38,066 nt of DNA from contig JAGWVR010000028.1 in NCBI GenBank assembly GCA_018970785.1, forward strand, positions 1 through 38,066, written 5' to 3'. Under the pieces are notes generated by a model that ran no database searches, was not told the DNA's origin, and was given only the letters and a program-made list of their open reading frames with translations. Each line of letters starts with the position of its first letter. Position 1 is the first letter of the stretch. Below are positions 25,232 through 34,447 of the stretch, in pieces. The DNA is from Planctomycetota bacterium. GTDB lineage: Bacteria > Planctomycetota > Planctomycetia > Pirellulales > UBA1268. The translations under genes and the position numbers were made by a program.

Positions 25232-26434
25232 ATGAACCCCATCGCCATTCGATCGGCCCCGCGCCGCGGGATCACGCTGATGGAGGTCCTGATCTCGATC
25301 GGGATCCTCGCCGTCGGGCTGACGAGCGTCGTGGCGCTGGTGCCCGCCGGGCGCTCGCAGGCCTCGCGCGGGATCATCTACGACCGGGCGACGACGATGG
25401 CCACCAACGCCCTGGCCGACGCGGTCACGGCAGGCTTCACGCGGCTCGACTCGCTGACGCCCGTCTCCGAGGACTACAACGGCGACGGCGCGCTCGACCC
25501 CGCGTCGGGCGAGTGGGACGTCAACGGCAACAACACCGCCGACCAGTACCTGTCGCTGAGCGAAGACTTCGCCCTCGACGGCGCCACCGCCGCCGACGAC
25601 CGCGACGGCAACGGCGCGGTGCAGAATTTCGGCGTCGTCGTCTGCGATCCGCTCGGCCCGATGTACACCGAGGGGCCGTTCCCGGCGGTCGTCGCGCGCC
25701 CCGTGCTCCACGTCGGCCTCAAGCAGCGGGGGCTGCTCGCGCCGGGAGGCGCGGCGCGATGGACGCTGCCGGCGCCGGGTGTCGGCGGTGCGGCCACGCG
25801 GATGGCCCTGCTCGCGCAGGGGCGCGACGATCTGCGGTTCAACCTCTCCGGCGCGGGGGCCGACGACCCTCCGCTCAATCTCATCGACTCCGGCGGCGTC
25901 CGCTCGTTCGAGGGGCGGACGACCTGCATGTTCGCCCTGGCGCGGATCGACACCGGCGTCTACACCCTGACGAATGTCCCGGTCTCGCCGCCGCTGGTGG
26001 CCGGCGAGCTGGCGAAACTGTCCGTCGTCGTGTTCCACGGCCGGTCGGGCGCTCTCGAAGACGCCCTCGTGCCGGCGACCTACGATCCCGCCGCCGGGGC
26101 GCTCACGGTGGCGACCGCGAATCTGCCGAGCGGCCGGACGATCAAGGACATCCTCAAGCCCGGGGTCGTGATCTACGACGGCCGGAAGGTCCACGCCGCG
26201 AATCTCTGGAACACCGCCACTGGCGTCCAGGCGACCGGCGCCCAGCACGAGCGATTCAGCCAGGTGACGATGGCGAGCGTCGAGACGGCGGCCGCTGGGG
26301 CGACGTCGCACACGGTGTTCGTCACGCTCGCCGGCCCGGCGCCGACGGCCGGGGCGGTGCAGATCCTCGTCGACTCGGTCGGTCTGGCGGAGCAGACGGT
26401 GGTTTTGGAGGGGGCGGGAGCGTACGGTCGATAG
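25232..26434 (+). CDS. Type IV prepilin-like protein, GspI/PilV-like minor pseudopilin
   Basis: Predicted 400 residues. The N-terminus PRRG/ITLMEVLISIGILAVGL with Glu5 and the pattern MEVLISIGILAVG is typical of GspI/PilV proteins. Residues about 80-135 hold three acidic loops, DYNGDGALD, DVNGNNTAD and DRDGNGAVQ, resembling calcium-binding DxDxDG loops. The remainder is beta-rich and three times longer than in classical GspI. GGGAGGG eight bases before the ATG is a good ribosome site. A 62-base spacer separates it from the next gene. Confidence 0.82.
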   Translation: MNPIAIRSAPRRGITLMEVLISIGILAVGLTSVVALVPAGRSQASRGIIYDRATTMATNALADAVTAGFTRLDSLTPVSEDYNGDGALDPASGEWDVNGNNTADQYLSLSEDFALDGATAADDRDGNGAVQNFGVVVCDPLGPMYTEGPFPAVVARPVLHVGLKQRGLLAPGGAARWTLPAPGVGGAATRMALLAQGRDDLRFNLSGAGADDPPLNLIDSGGVRSFEGRTTCMFALARIDTGVYTLTNVPVSPPLVAGELAKLSVVVFHGRSGALEDALVPATYDPAAGALTVATANLPSGRTIKDILKPGVVIYDGRKVHAANLWNTATGVQATGAQHERFSQVTMASVETAAAGATSHTVFVTLAGPAPTAGAVQILVDSVGLAEQTVVLEGAGAYGR

Positions 26435-26496
26435 GGTGGGGGAAGCGGTGCCGGCGGCCGGGCAAGGGCCTGCCGGGTCACGCGAAGGCGACAGCC

Positions 26497-29400
26497 ATGA
26501 TCACGACAGCCGAAGCGACGAGCGACCACGGCCGGGGGCACCCGCGCCGCGGCGTTTTGCTGCTGATCGTCCTCAGCATGCTGACGCTGTTCATGATGCT
26601 CGGCACGGCGTATCTCGTCGTCGCGACGCGCGCCAAAGAGACGGCACGGGCGTTTTCACGGATGGCGATGCAGTCCGACGCGCGCCGCGTGCAGCCGGCC
26701 GACATGCTCGACCGGGTGATGCTCACGGTCGTCGCCGGCGGCACCAACGTCGCCCTCCGCTGGCCGGGCGACACGTTCGCATCGGGCTCGGCGAACTATC
26801 CGCCAAACCCGGTCGGCAGCGGCACCGGCGCGTTTCCTTTCGAATCGCTCCTCGCCGACAAGTACGGCGTCGGCAAAACGACGATCGCCCTCCGGAAGGT
26901 CGGGGGCGGCTCGAACGACGTCGTGGTTTCGACGACGCTCACCGGCACTGCCTTCCCGGCGGCGCTGGCCAGCGGCAACACCACGGCCTGCGTGGCGGCG
27001 ATCGCCAACGTGCCGCTGCTCGAGATTCCCGACTTCCGCACCTACGAGCTCGTCCTCGGCGGACCGGGCTCGCCGCAGGCCCCCGACGCCACGGCCTGGC
27101 AGGACCTGCCGGGGCGGGTGATCACGCTCCTCGGTGCCGGCCGGGCGGCGACGAGCCACCGGATCGTGAAGGCGGTCTACACCGGCCAGCATCCGCAGAC
27201 GAAGGAATACCGCTACGCGCTGGTCGTCGACAATACCTCGCGGGCGCGGCCGTTCGTCGCCCCCGCCAACGCCGCCACCACGCCGCTGCCGGCAGTGATC
27301 AACGGCCGTGAGTTCGCGGGCAACCCGAACGTCGCCGCCGACCTCCACGAGGCCTGGGACGGCTTCGACGACCGCAACCCGTTCCTCGCCCGCGTCGAGC
27401 CGCAGTCGACGGACAACATGAACGGCAAGGGCACGCCGGCGGTCGCCGGCTCGGTCGTCTTCAAGCCGTCGTACGTCCTCGCCGCCAGCGGCAGCACCGC
27501 CCAAAGCGCCCTCGACGCCGGCGGCACCTGGCTGCCGACGCAGATCTCGTCGTTCGGCGTCTCCCCCGCCGCCGACAACGACAACGACGGGATCAACGAC
27601 GGCTTCTTCCTCGACTTCGGGCTGCCGCGGACGACCGACGCCGACGGCAACACGATCCGCCTCGACGCCTCGGTGCTCGTGGTCGATCTCGACGGCCGGT
27701 TCAACGTCAACGCCCACGGCTCGCTGATGGAGCTGACCTACTCCGGGTCGCACGCCTACTGGCCCAATCCCCCCGCCAACGCCCAGCCGACGCAGCTCAA
27801 CCGGATGGGGACGCCCAAGCAGGCAATCCCGATGGGCCTCGGTGTCGGCCCGGCGGAGATCAATCCGCGGGCGCTGTTCGACGTCGCCGCCGCGAAGAAC
27901 GGCAACGGCTACGGCAAGAACCGCACGCAGCCCAACGAGGATCCGGCGCTGCAACTCCTCACCGGGATCAACTGGACGCTCCTCAAGACCAACGGCGTCG
28001 GCGGCCAGCGCCCCGGCAACAGCGGCAGCCGCTACTCCGCCAACGCCCCGACCCCGCGGCTTCCCAACTGCGAGGGGCGCTACGGGCAGCCGCCGAAGCA
28101 GGGCGGGGCCCTCGATCCGACGCTGGCGTTCTCCACGCAGGGGCAGATCGCCGACCAGACGCCGGGGCAGGGGGGAATGCTGTCGTTTCCCTTCGCCCGC
28201 AGCGGCCAGCCGTTCACCGACGACACGATCAGCCGGGTCAACGACCGCAAGGTCGACGCCGCGACGATGCAGTCGAGCCCGAAAACCAGCTACGGCATCC
28301 CGCCGCTGTGGTGGGACGGCGATCCGAACTTCGACTGGAAACCTGATCCTGCCGGCCAGAAGCCGGCCTACCGCGGCGTCTACAACTCGCCCCCCGACCT
28401 CCATGGACGGATGAAGTTCACCACCGGCACGGCCAACGCCAAGGCCAATGACGCGACCAGGTCGGTGGTGCCGGGGCTGATCTTCACGAAGGCCGAGTGG
28501 ATCGCCCGCGACTCCTCCCAGAACCCCGTCGCCTACGACGTCGAAACCACCGACGACCCCTACGAGATCCCGCTCGCCTCGCGTGCCCCGCGCAACGGCT
28601 GGCTCTCCAACACCGGCACGAGCATCACGTCGGCCAATCCGTTTTCGACGGCCGAGCTCGAGAAGCTGCTCCGCCCCTACGACCTCGACGCGGCCCGGCT
28701 CCCCTCGCGCTTGGAGGCGATGCTCGGCAGCCTCTCCGAGGAGGCGCGGCTGCGGCTCACGACCGCCAGTTGGGATACGACCGCGATCACGGGCGAGGCG
28801 GCGCGGCGGATCGTCGGCTGGTTCGCGGCCTTCGCCGACAGCGGCCAGATCGGCGGCACCGGCACGCTCGTCACGCAACTCCTCGGCGGCGAGGCGGCGC
28901 GCGGCGAGCGCTTCGACCTCAACCGCGCCCTGTCGGGGATCCAGCCCGACGGCTACCAGGCCGGCAACGCCTACTACGTCCAGCGGCAGGTGTGGTGCAA
29001 GGACCTGTTCGTGATCCTCGTCGCCCTCGATCCCGGGGCCGACGACGCCACCCGCGAGCGCTACGCCCAATGGGTCGCCAATGCCTGCGACTTCCGCGAC
29101 GGCGACTCGACGATGACGCCGTTCGAGGTCGACATCCGCCCCGAGAACGGCTGGGACGTGGACGGCGACGCGATGAGCGTCGAGCCCGCCTCGGCGACGC
29201 GGCGGCTGGTGTGGGGGGCGGAGCGGCCGGAAATCGTGATCTCCGAGGTCAGCGCCTGGGAGGACGACCAGAACCAGGCCGAGCTGTTCGTGATGCTCCA
29301 CCGGCCCTGGAACGCCCGGGCCTACGGCATCGATGACGCCTCGATCGCCGCCGAGCCGTGCGACGTGGAGCTCGACGCCTTCGCCAACGGCAAGCCGACC

Positions 29401-30915
29401 AACCGCATCGAGTTGGCGAAGAAGTCGGAGAAGGCGGCAGTCGATCCGACCGACGCCTCCGTCAAGCCGGTGTGGCGGCTGCGGATCGTCGACAACGCCA
29501 CCAAGCAGACGACCTACGCGCGGCTCGACGTCGGCTCGAGCGCCATGGGGTTGGGCTCCAACGAGGTCGGCGTGACTGGGTTCACCACTCCGGCCGCGAG
29601 CCCGAAGCTCGATGCCGACGGCTGGCTGCTCCTCCAGGGCACGAACACGCAGAACAACACGATCACCGCCACCGGCACGGTGACGCTCAAGGACTTCAAG
29701 GTCCCCGGCACCGTCGGCCAGGTGGGGACCAACCGCGACGCGACGATCTACCTCGAGCGGCTCACCGACCCGACGGCGACGGTCACCGGCCAGTCGTGGC
29801 AGGACGATCCCGAGGCGATCCTGCCCAAGGACCAGACTGTCCCGTGCTACCGGGTGGTCGACAAGGTCGAGGTCACGGTCGTCAACCGTTCGACTGGCGG
29901 TGGCCTGATTCCGCCGCCACCGCAGCAGAAGAAGAGCCGCCTGGCAGCGGGCCCGACCGCCTTCTGGCGCAACCAGGCGGGTGACTTCGCCCCCGGCGTC
30001 GGCACCACGCTCACGTTCCGGCCGCTCGACCCCGTCGGCTCGGGATCCAATGCCCCGACCTGGTTCCACTGGCCGAACCGGCCGTTCATCTCGGCAACCG
30101 AGTTGATCTTCGTCCCTGGCGATCGGATCCACGACAAGGGTCCGTGGCAGATGCTCGACTCGTACCGGAGGCTCAACGCCCAGGCGAGCGATCTGCCGTC
30201 GCTGCTCCTCCTCGACGCCGTCCACGTGCCGACGCGTTTCGCCGGGATCCACACGAGTGTGCCCCTCGCCACGACCGCGACGAACCTCTGGTCGCAGGCG
30301 GGAATCGGCACGGTGACCACGCCGGTCAACCAGCTGTCAGCGTTCCGCGAGCCGGGGCGGGTGAATCTCAACACCGTCACCGCCGACGACGTCTGGGACG
30401 CCGTCGTCGCCGGCCCGCTGGTCACCAAGGCCAACGGTAACCAGACCCCGGCACCGGCGCCTTTGAAGAAGCGCGTGATGACGCAGGGATCCCAGGCCGG
30501 GGAGGTCGCCGACTTCGCCTCCGGCCAACCTGCCCGGTCGATGGCGCAGCTTCTCGCCCTCGACAAGAACCCGAACCTCGATCCGACCCTTCCCGACACG
30601 CAGGGCAACGCCGCCAAACGGCCCACGCCGGCGACCGACGACTACAAGAACCAGGAGCCCGGGCTCAAGGAATCGATCGACCTCAATCCGGTCCACGGCC
30701 TGTACACGGCGACGCGCCTGGCGAACACCGCCACGACGCGGTCGCACCTGTTCGGCGTCTGGATCACGCTCCGCTCGATGGTCGAGGGGAATCCCGACAG
30801 CGTCCGCACCCACCGCGCGTTCTACGTGATCGACCGCTCGATCCCCGTGGCGTTCGAGCCCGGCAAGCCCCACAACGTGCGCGACGCCGTCGTCCTGCGG
30901 AGGATCATCGAATGA
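26497..30915 (+). CDS. Giant GspK/PilX-like tip pseudopilin (1472 residues)
   Basis: Very large K-type minor pseudopilin; classical GspK is about 300-330 residues. The N-terminus RRG/VLLLIVLSMLTLFMMLG has a prepilin-like cut site but lacks Glu at mature position 5, the hallmark of GspK. Two GspK-like signatures of the form (D)xxGxxNxN are visible: DLDGRFNVNAHG near residue 399 and EPGRVNLNT near residue 1283. The motif DNDNDGINDG (about 359) resembles a calcium loop. Otherwise I recognise no enzyme domain; the long middle is rich in Ala, Gly, Asp and Pro with beta-strand patterns. It would cap the pseudopilus tip together with the I-, J- and H-like proteins, and its bulk may form a large extracytoplasmic tip complex. 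The stop overlaps the next start as ATGA. The ATG at 26497 fits the prepilin signal; the frame upstream is antisense-like shadow. Confidence 0.85.
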   Translation: MITTAEATSDHGRGHPRRGVLLLIVLSMLTLFMMLGTAYLVVATRAKETARAFSRMAMQSDARRVQPADMLDRVMLTVVAGGTNVALRWPGDTFASGSANYPPNPVGSGTGAFPFESLLADKYGVGKTTIALRKVGGGSNDVVVSTTLTGTAFPAALASGNTTACVAAIANVPLLEIPDFRTYELVLGGPGSPQAPDATAWQDLPGRVITLLGAGRAATSHRIVKAVYTGQHPQTKEYRYALVVDNTSRARPFVAPANAATTPLPAVINGREFAGNPNVAADLHEAWDGFDDRNPFLARVEPQSTDNMNGKGTPAVAGSVVFKPSYVLAASGSTAQSALDAGGTWLPTQISSFGVSPAADNDNDGINDGFFLDFGLPRTTDADGNTIRLDASVLVVDLDGRFNVNAHGSLMELTYSGSHAYWPNPPANAQPTQLNRMGTPKQAIPMGLGVGPAEINPRALFDVAAAKNGNGYGKNRTQPNEDPALQLLTGINWTLLKTNGVGGQRPGNSGSRYSANAPTPRLPNCEGRYGQPPKQGGALDPTLAFSTQGQIADQTPGQGGMLSFPFARSGQPFTDDTISRVNDRKVDAATMQSSPKTSYGIPPLWWDGDPNFDWKPDPAGQKPAYRGVYNSPPDLHGRMKFTTGTANAKANDATRSVVPGLIFTKAEWIARDSSQNPVAYDVETTDDPYEIPLASRAPRNGWLSNTGTSITSANPFSTAELEKLLRPYDLDAARLPSRLEAMLGSLSEEARLRLTTASWDTTAITGEAARRIVGWFAAFADSGQIGGTGTLVTQLLGGEAARGERFDLNRALSGIQPDGYQAGNAYYVQRQVWCKDLFVILVALDPGADDATRERYAQWVANACDFRDGDSTMTPFEVDIRPENGWDVDGDAMSVEPASATRRLVWGAERPEIVISEVSAWEDDQNQAELFVMLHRPWNARAYGIDDASIAAEPCDVELDAFANGKPTNRIELAKKSEKAAVDPTDASVKPVWRLRIVDNATKQTTYARLDVGSSAMGLGSNEVGVTGFTTPAASPKLDADGWLLLQGTNTQNNTITATGTVTLKDFKVPGTVGQVGTNRDATIYLERLTDPTATVTGQSWQDDPEAILPKDQTVPCYRVVDKVEVTVVNRSTGGGLIPPPPQQKKSRLAAGPTAFWRNQAGDFAPGVGTTLTFRPLDPVGSGSNAPTWFHWPNRPFISATELIFVPGDRIHDKGPWQMLDSYRRLNAQASDLPSLLLLDAVHVPTRFAGIHTSVPLATTATNLWSQAGIGTVTTPVNQLSAFREPGRVNLNTVTADDVWDAVVAGPLVTKANGNQTPAPAPLKKRVMTQGSQAGEVADFASGQPARSMAQLLALDKNPNLDPTLPDTQGNAAKRPTPATDDYKNQEPGLKESIDLNPVHGLYTATRLANTATTRSHLFGVWITLRSMVEGNPDSVRTHRAFYVIDRSIPVAFEPGKPHNVRDAVVLRRIIE

Positions 30916-32615
30916 CCCGCAGGCAGGGCCGCCGCTCCGGCATGACGCTCGTCGAGATGCTCGTCGCCACCGCGGCGACGCTGCTGCTCATGGCGGCGAT
31001 CGCGCAGGTGTTCGGCGCCTTCGGCACGGCCGTCTCCGACAGCCGGGCGATGATCGAGCTCGACGGCCGGATGCGCTCGGCGGCGTGGCGCCTGCGCAGC
31101 GACCTCGCCGGCGCGACCGCCCGCACGCTGCCGCCGCTCGATCCCGATTCGGGCGACGGCTATTTCGAGGTCATCGAGGGACCGGAGTCCGACACCGTCA
31201 GCGCCGGCGGTGTCGCCAAGGGGGGCAACGCCGCCTACAGCCTCGTCGCGGGCAGCGGCAGCGACGACCGGATCGTCGGCGACGTCGACGACGTGCTCCT
31301 GTTCACGACGAGGAGCACCGATCCGCCGTTTCAGGGGCGGTTCACGACCAGCGCCGGCGTGCGCACGCTCGAAAGCCCGGTGGCCGAGGTCGGCTGGTTC
31401 CTCCGCCGGACGGTCAGCGGCTCGACCGGCTCGGCGGGCCCGACCGACCCGGTGACGTTCACCCTCTACCGCAAGCAGCTCCTCGTCCTCGGCTACGTCG
31501 GCGTCGATCCCTTCTTCAGTGGCACGATTCTCCCCACGTTGTCGCCACCGACGACGATCGCCCCGAACGTCGGCGCGCCCTCCAACACCGCGGCGATGCG
31601 CCAGGGGTACTTCCCGTGGTCGCAGTTTTTCGGCCTCTACGACGTGTCGGCACGGTTCGAGCGCAACGTCGGCATGACGCTCCCCAACAAGGACGCTGCC
31701 AGCACGGTGTCGCCTGGCCGGCTCGTGCCCAACACGCTCGCCGACCTCACCCGGCGCGAGGCCCGGTTCATGCACAACGTCGTCGGCAACACCGACGGCA
31801 ACGGGTTTCCGTTCGGCTTCTGCGCCAATTGGGAGGACCACAATTACGACGGGATCCTCCAGGCGCCGGAGGATTCCCAGCCGCCCGGAGCCCCGGGATA
31901 CGTCGGCACGTACGGCGCCGGCTCCCTGCCCGACAGCGGCCACCAGAGCCGCGACGCGATCGGCGAGATCGTCCCCGACGGTCTCGTGTTCCGTGGCTTG
32001 CGTGACGGCGAGGACGTGATCCTCACCAACGTCATCGCCTTCGACGTCCGCGTCTTCGACCCCGAGGCCCCGATCCCCCTGCCCGCCGGCCAAAGCACGC
32101 CGCTCGTCCCAGGTGACCCGGGCTACGGGGCGGCCTACCTGGCGGCAGCCGGCCTCACTCCCCCGTCGTTCGCCTACGGGGGCTACGTCGATCTCGGCAA
32201 CGGCACGATGGTGCCCGGCAATCCGCCGAACAATCAGGTCCCCGTGTCGCGGTTTTCCGGCTATGGCCAGCCGCGGAGCTCGCTCCGGGGGTCGCCCACG
32301 AGGGCCCGCGTCTGGGACACCTGGAGCACGCACTACGAGACCAACGGCCGCGACGACGATGGCGACGGCACCGTCGACGAGGGCTCCGACGGCCTCGACA
32401 GCAACGGCGACGGTCGGGTTGACGAGACCGATCCGTCGGTCGACCTCAACGGCGACGGCGACTTCGCCGACGCTGGCGAGGACCCCGGCGAGACCGAGAC
32501 CCAACCCCCCTATCCGTATCCGCTCCGAGGAATCGAAGTCCGGATCCGCTGCTACGAACCCTCCAGCCGGCAGATCCGGCAGATCACCGTCAGGCACTCG
32601 TTCGTCAGCCCGTGA
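30912..32615 (+). CDS. Type IV prepilin-like protein, GspJ/PilW-like minor pseudopilin
   Basis: Predicted 567 residues. Prepilin site RRSG/MTLVEMLVATAATLLLMA with Glu5; the region MRSAAWRLRSDLAGATART matches the GspJ/PilW pattern after the helix. Near residues 480-523 are three tandem acidic loops, DDDGDGTVDE, DSNGDGRVDE and DLNGDGDFAD, very like EF-hand or dockerin calcium loops. The C-terminus IEVRIRCYEPSSRQIRQITV is the strand found at the end of GspJ-like proteins. It is about 2.5 times the usual length. The start overlaps the GspK-like stop by four bases, so J and K are probably made in fixed ratio. This is the last closely packed gene of the operon. Confidence 0.85.
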   Translation: MTRRQGRRSGMTLVEMLVATAATLLLMAAIAQVFGAFGTAVSDSRAMIELDGRMRSAAWRLRSDLAGATARTLPPLDPDSGDGYFEVIEGPESDTVSAGGVAKGGNAAYSLVAGSGSDDRIVGDVDDVLLFTTRSTDPPFQGRFTTSAGVRTLESPVAEVGWFLRRTVSGSTGSAGPTDPVTFTLYRKQLLVLGYVGVDPFFSGTILPTLSPPTTIAPNVGAPSNTAAMRQGYFPWSQFFGLYDVSARFERNVGMTLPNKDAASTVSPGRLVPNTLADLTRREARFMHNVVGNTDGNGFPFGFCANWEDHNYDGILQAPEDSQPPGAPGYVGTYGAGSLPDSGHQSRDAIGEIVPDGLVFRGLRDGEDVILTNVIAFDVRVFDPEAPIPLPAGQSTPLVPGDPGYGAAYLAAAGLTPPSFAYGGYVDLGNGTMVPGNPPNNQVPVSRFSGYGQPRSSLRGSPTRARVWDTWSTHYETNGRDDDGDGTVDEGSDGLDSNGDGRVDETDPSVDLNGDGDFADAGEDPGETETQPPYPYPLRGIEVRIRCYEPSSRQIRQITVRHSFVSP

Positions 32616-32717
32616 CACCTTGCCCGACCGGCAGGGCCGAGCAGGATCGAGCGACGCCCCTGCGCTGGACAAAGCCGGTTCCGCACCCGAAACTACAGAG
32701 AGGGGCAAGGTTGGCTT

Positions 32718-32737
32718 CCGCCCTCATGAGGGGGCGG
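32718..32737. repeat. Imperfect hairpin in the spacer between the GspJ-like and DUF1559 genes
   Basis: CCGCCCTCATGAGGGGGCGG can fold on itself around CCCTCATGAGGG. It sits in the 294-base spacer 32616-32909, in which I see no gene. The spacer probably holds a promoter for the DUF1559 gene, but I find no clear -35/-10 pair, and there is no T-run to suggest a terminator. Confidence 0.35.
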
Positions 32738-32909
32738 TCAATGTGGTGTGGGGGGGTGGCGGCCAGCGCCATGCCTCCGGTTTCGCCATCGATCTGAACA
32801 GTCCCGTCTTCCCGTCCGTACGTCCTTCACGCGCTGCGTCGCCCACGTCTTCCCGCTCTCCGCCGCTCCGGTCCGCGTCCGCGGCCGGGCGGCACCAAGG
32901 AACCTTCCC

Positions 32910-34019
32910 ATGAAACGGCACGCCCCCCGCGGCTTCACGCTCGTGGAGCTCCTCGTGGTGATCGCGATCATCGCCACGCTCGTCGGCCTCCTCCTCCCGG
33001 CCGTCCAGGCGGCCCGCGAGTCGGGTCGGCGCAACACCTGCCTCAACAACATCAAGCAGATCGGTCTGGCGACGGTGTCGTTCGACAGCCAGAAGCAGTT
33101 CATCCCCGGCTGGCGCAACAAGCACCCGGCGACCACGGCGTTCGGGAGCGCAGCGCTGACGGCAGCCCAGCAATCCGACACGTTGGCCTTCGGTGCAGTC
33201 AGTTGGCCTGTCCTTCTGCTGCCGAACCTCGAGCGGCGTGACCTGTACAAGCTGTGGGAGGACTGCGGCCTCGCTCCGGCGCCGATGGCCGGCCGTCCGC
33301 TCAACAACGGCACCCCAGTGGTCGTGCCGGCGATCGAGATTTTCATTTGCCCGTCGAGCACCCCGGACCCCGAGGGCACCCCAACGATCGCCTACGCCGG
33401 TAATGTCGGCATGGGTGTGATCGCCGGGCGGCAATTCCGTGATGATGGCGTGATGATGGACACGTTCGGCCGCGGCGGCTCATCCGGCGTCTATGCCTCG
33501 GCGAAGACGAGTATCGACTACATCAGCGGCGGCGACGGGGCCACGATGACGCTCCTGGCGATGGAGCGCAACGGGGCGATGTTCTCCCCGCAGGCGGCTT
33601 ACGATGCCGCTCCGCGGTCGGCGAGCACGCAGTTTTCGTTCGCCCCCCGAGCCTGGGATGCTACGCAGCCGTTCAGTGGCACCGGGATGCCGATCGTTGG
33701 CATCGGCTTGATTCCTGCCGACATTTCCACCCTGCCGTCCTCGCCGCTGGTCACGACGCCGTTCAAGGTCGTCAACCAACCGGCGACCGCGACCGCGGCG
33801 AGCATCGGCGTCCGGCCCGAAGCACTCCCCTCGTCGCGCCACCCCGGTGGCGTGATGGCGGTGTTCTGCGATGGCCACGCCAAGTTCGTCAGCGACGGCC
33901 TCGATGCGGCTGTCTACTCGCAACTGCTCACCGGCAACACGGTGGGCGGGGCGGGGTTCATGCCGGCGATCGTCTCCGGCTACAACACCCTCAAGCCCCT
34001 CTCCGAAGACTCCTTCTGA
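32910..34019 (+). CDS. DUF1559 prepilin-like protein
   Basis: Predicted 369 residues of the DUF1559 family, greatly expanded in planctomycetes and recognised by a prepilin-like N-terminus. Here [32 protein letters not shown] is followed by [15 protein letters not shown], the classic DUF1559 sequence after the helix, and the C-terminal [22 protein letters not shown], the family's H-x-GG...DGH motif. ICPSST is also typical. The function is unknown; membership in type IV filaments or a pseudopilin-like export route is assumed from the N-terminus. AAGGAA precedes the ATG. Its place directly after the pseudopilin operon supports export by or incorporation into that machine. A strong terminator follows. 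Confidence 0.93.
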   Translation: MKRHAPRGFTLVELLVVIAIIATLVGLLLPAVQAARESGRRNTCLNNIKQIGLATVSFDSQKQFIPGWRNKHPATTAFGSAALTAAQQSDTLAFGAVSWPVLLLPNLERRDLYKLWEDCGLAPAPMAGRPLNNGTPVVVPAIEIFICPSSTPDPEGTPTIAYAGNVGMGVIAGRQFRDDGVMMDTFGRGGSSGVYASAKTSIDYISGGDGATMTLLAMERNGAMFSPQAAYDAAPRSASTQFSFAPRAWDATQPFSGTGMPIVGIGLIPADISTLPSSPLVTTPFKVVNQPATATAASIGVRPEALPSSRHPGGVMAVFCDGHAKFVSDGLDAAVYSQLLTGNTVGGAGFMPAIVSGYNTLKPLSEDSF

Positions 34020-34066
34020 ACATCGTCCGCGGCGAAAGCCGCTGACCAGCGACGACGACACGAAAC

Positions 34067-34099
34067 AACCGGCGGGCCTTCGGGTCCGCCGGTTTTTTT
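34067..34099 (+). terminator. Strong intrinsic terminator after the DUF1559 gene
   Basis: CCGGCGGGCC (34069-34078) pairs with GGTCCGCCGG (34083-34092) around a TTCG tetraloop, one pair being G-T, and seven T follow (34093-34099). Two A at 34067-34068 extend the stem with the first T residues. It ends 80 bases after the DUF1559 stop codon and is the clearest terminator in the window. Confidence 0.92.
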
Positions 34100-34183
34100 G
34101 TCGCCGCGCGGTCGCTGATTGATCACCCGATGGACACGGGTACACTCTTCCCGGGGCAAGCAACCTCCGGCGAGGCCGACACG

Positions 34184-34441
34184 ATGACCGTCGAGCGACT
34201 CCGCGACGCCCTCAGGGCACAGCCCTTCCGTCCGTTCACGCTCCACCTCGCTGACGGCCGGGCGATCCCGGTCCGTCATCCTGAGTGGGCGCTGGCCAGC
34301 CCGTCGGGGCGCACGACGGTCGTCATCCAGCCCGACGACTCGCTGAACATCATCGACCTGCTGCTGGTCACCGACCTGGAGTTCAGCCAGCCCGCCGCGC
34401 CATCCACCGGCACCGAGCCGCCTGAGAAGCGCGCCGGGTGA
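34184..34441 (+). CDS. Small conserved protein of unknown function
   Basis: Predicted 85 residues. The sequence MTVERLRDALRAQPFRPFTL, then HLADGRAIPVRHPEWA, then a strand IIDLLLVTDLEF, matches a small protein family I have seen repeatedly in planctomycetes, with a helix followed by a compact beta sheet. No function is known to me. The ATG at 34184 is preferred over one at 34130 because the conserved part starts there; no strong ribosome site. It starts 85 bases after the terminator and ends six bases from the convergent EF-G gene. Confidence 0.7.
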   Translation: MTVERLRDALRAQPFRPFTLHLADGRAIPVRHPEWALASPSGRTTVVIQPDDSLNIIDLLLVTDLEFSQPAAPSTGTEPPEKRAG

Positions 34442-34447
34442 CGGGCG

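Noticed and set aside
26656..30252. A 1198-codon minus-strand open frame opposite the GspK-like gene.
   Set aside because: Composition is repetitive Arg/Val/Gly/Asp/His with no motif, and the plus strand has a prepilin signal, GspK-like motifs and coupled neighbours.
13477..34019. A mobile element or integrated island origin for the filament locus.
   Set aside because: I see no integrase, transposase, tRNA, flanking repeats or overall composition change; only one gene shows an internal shift.
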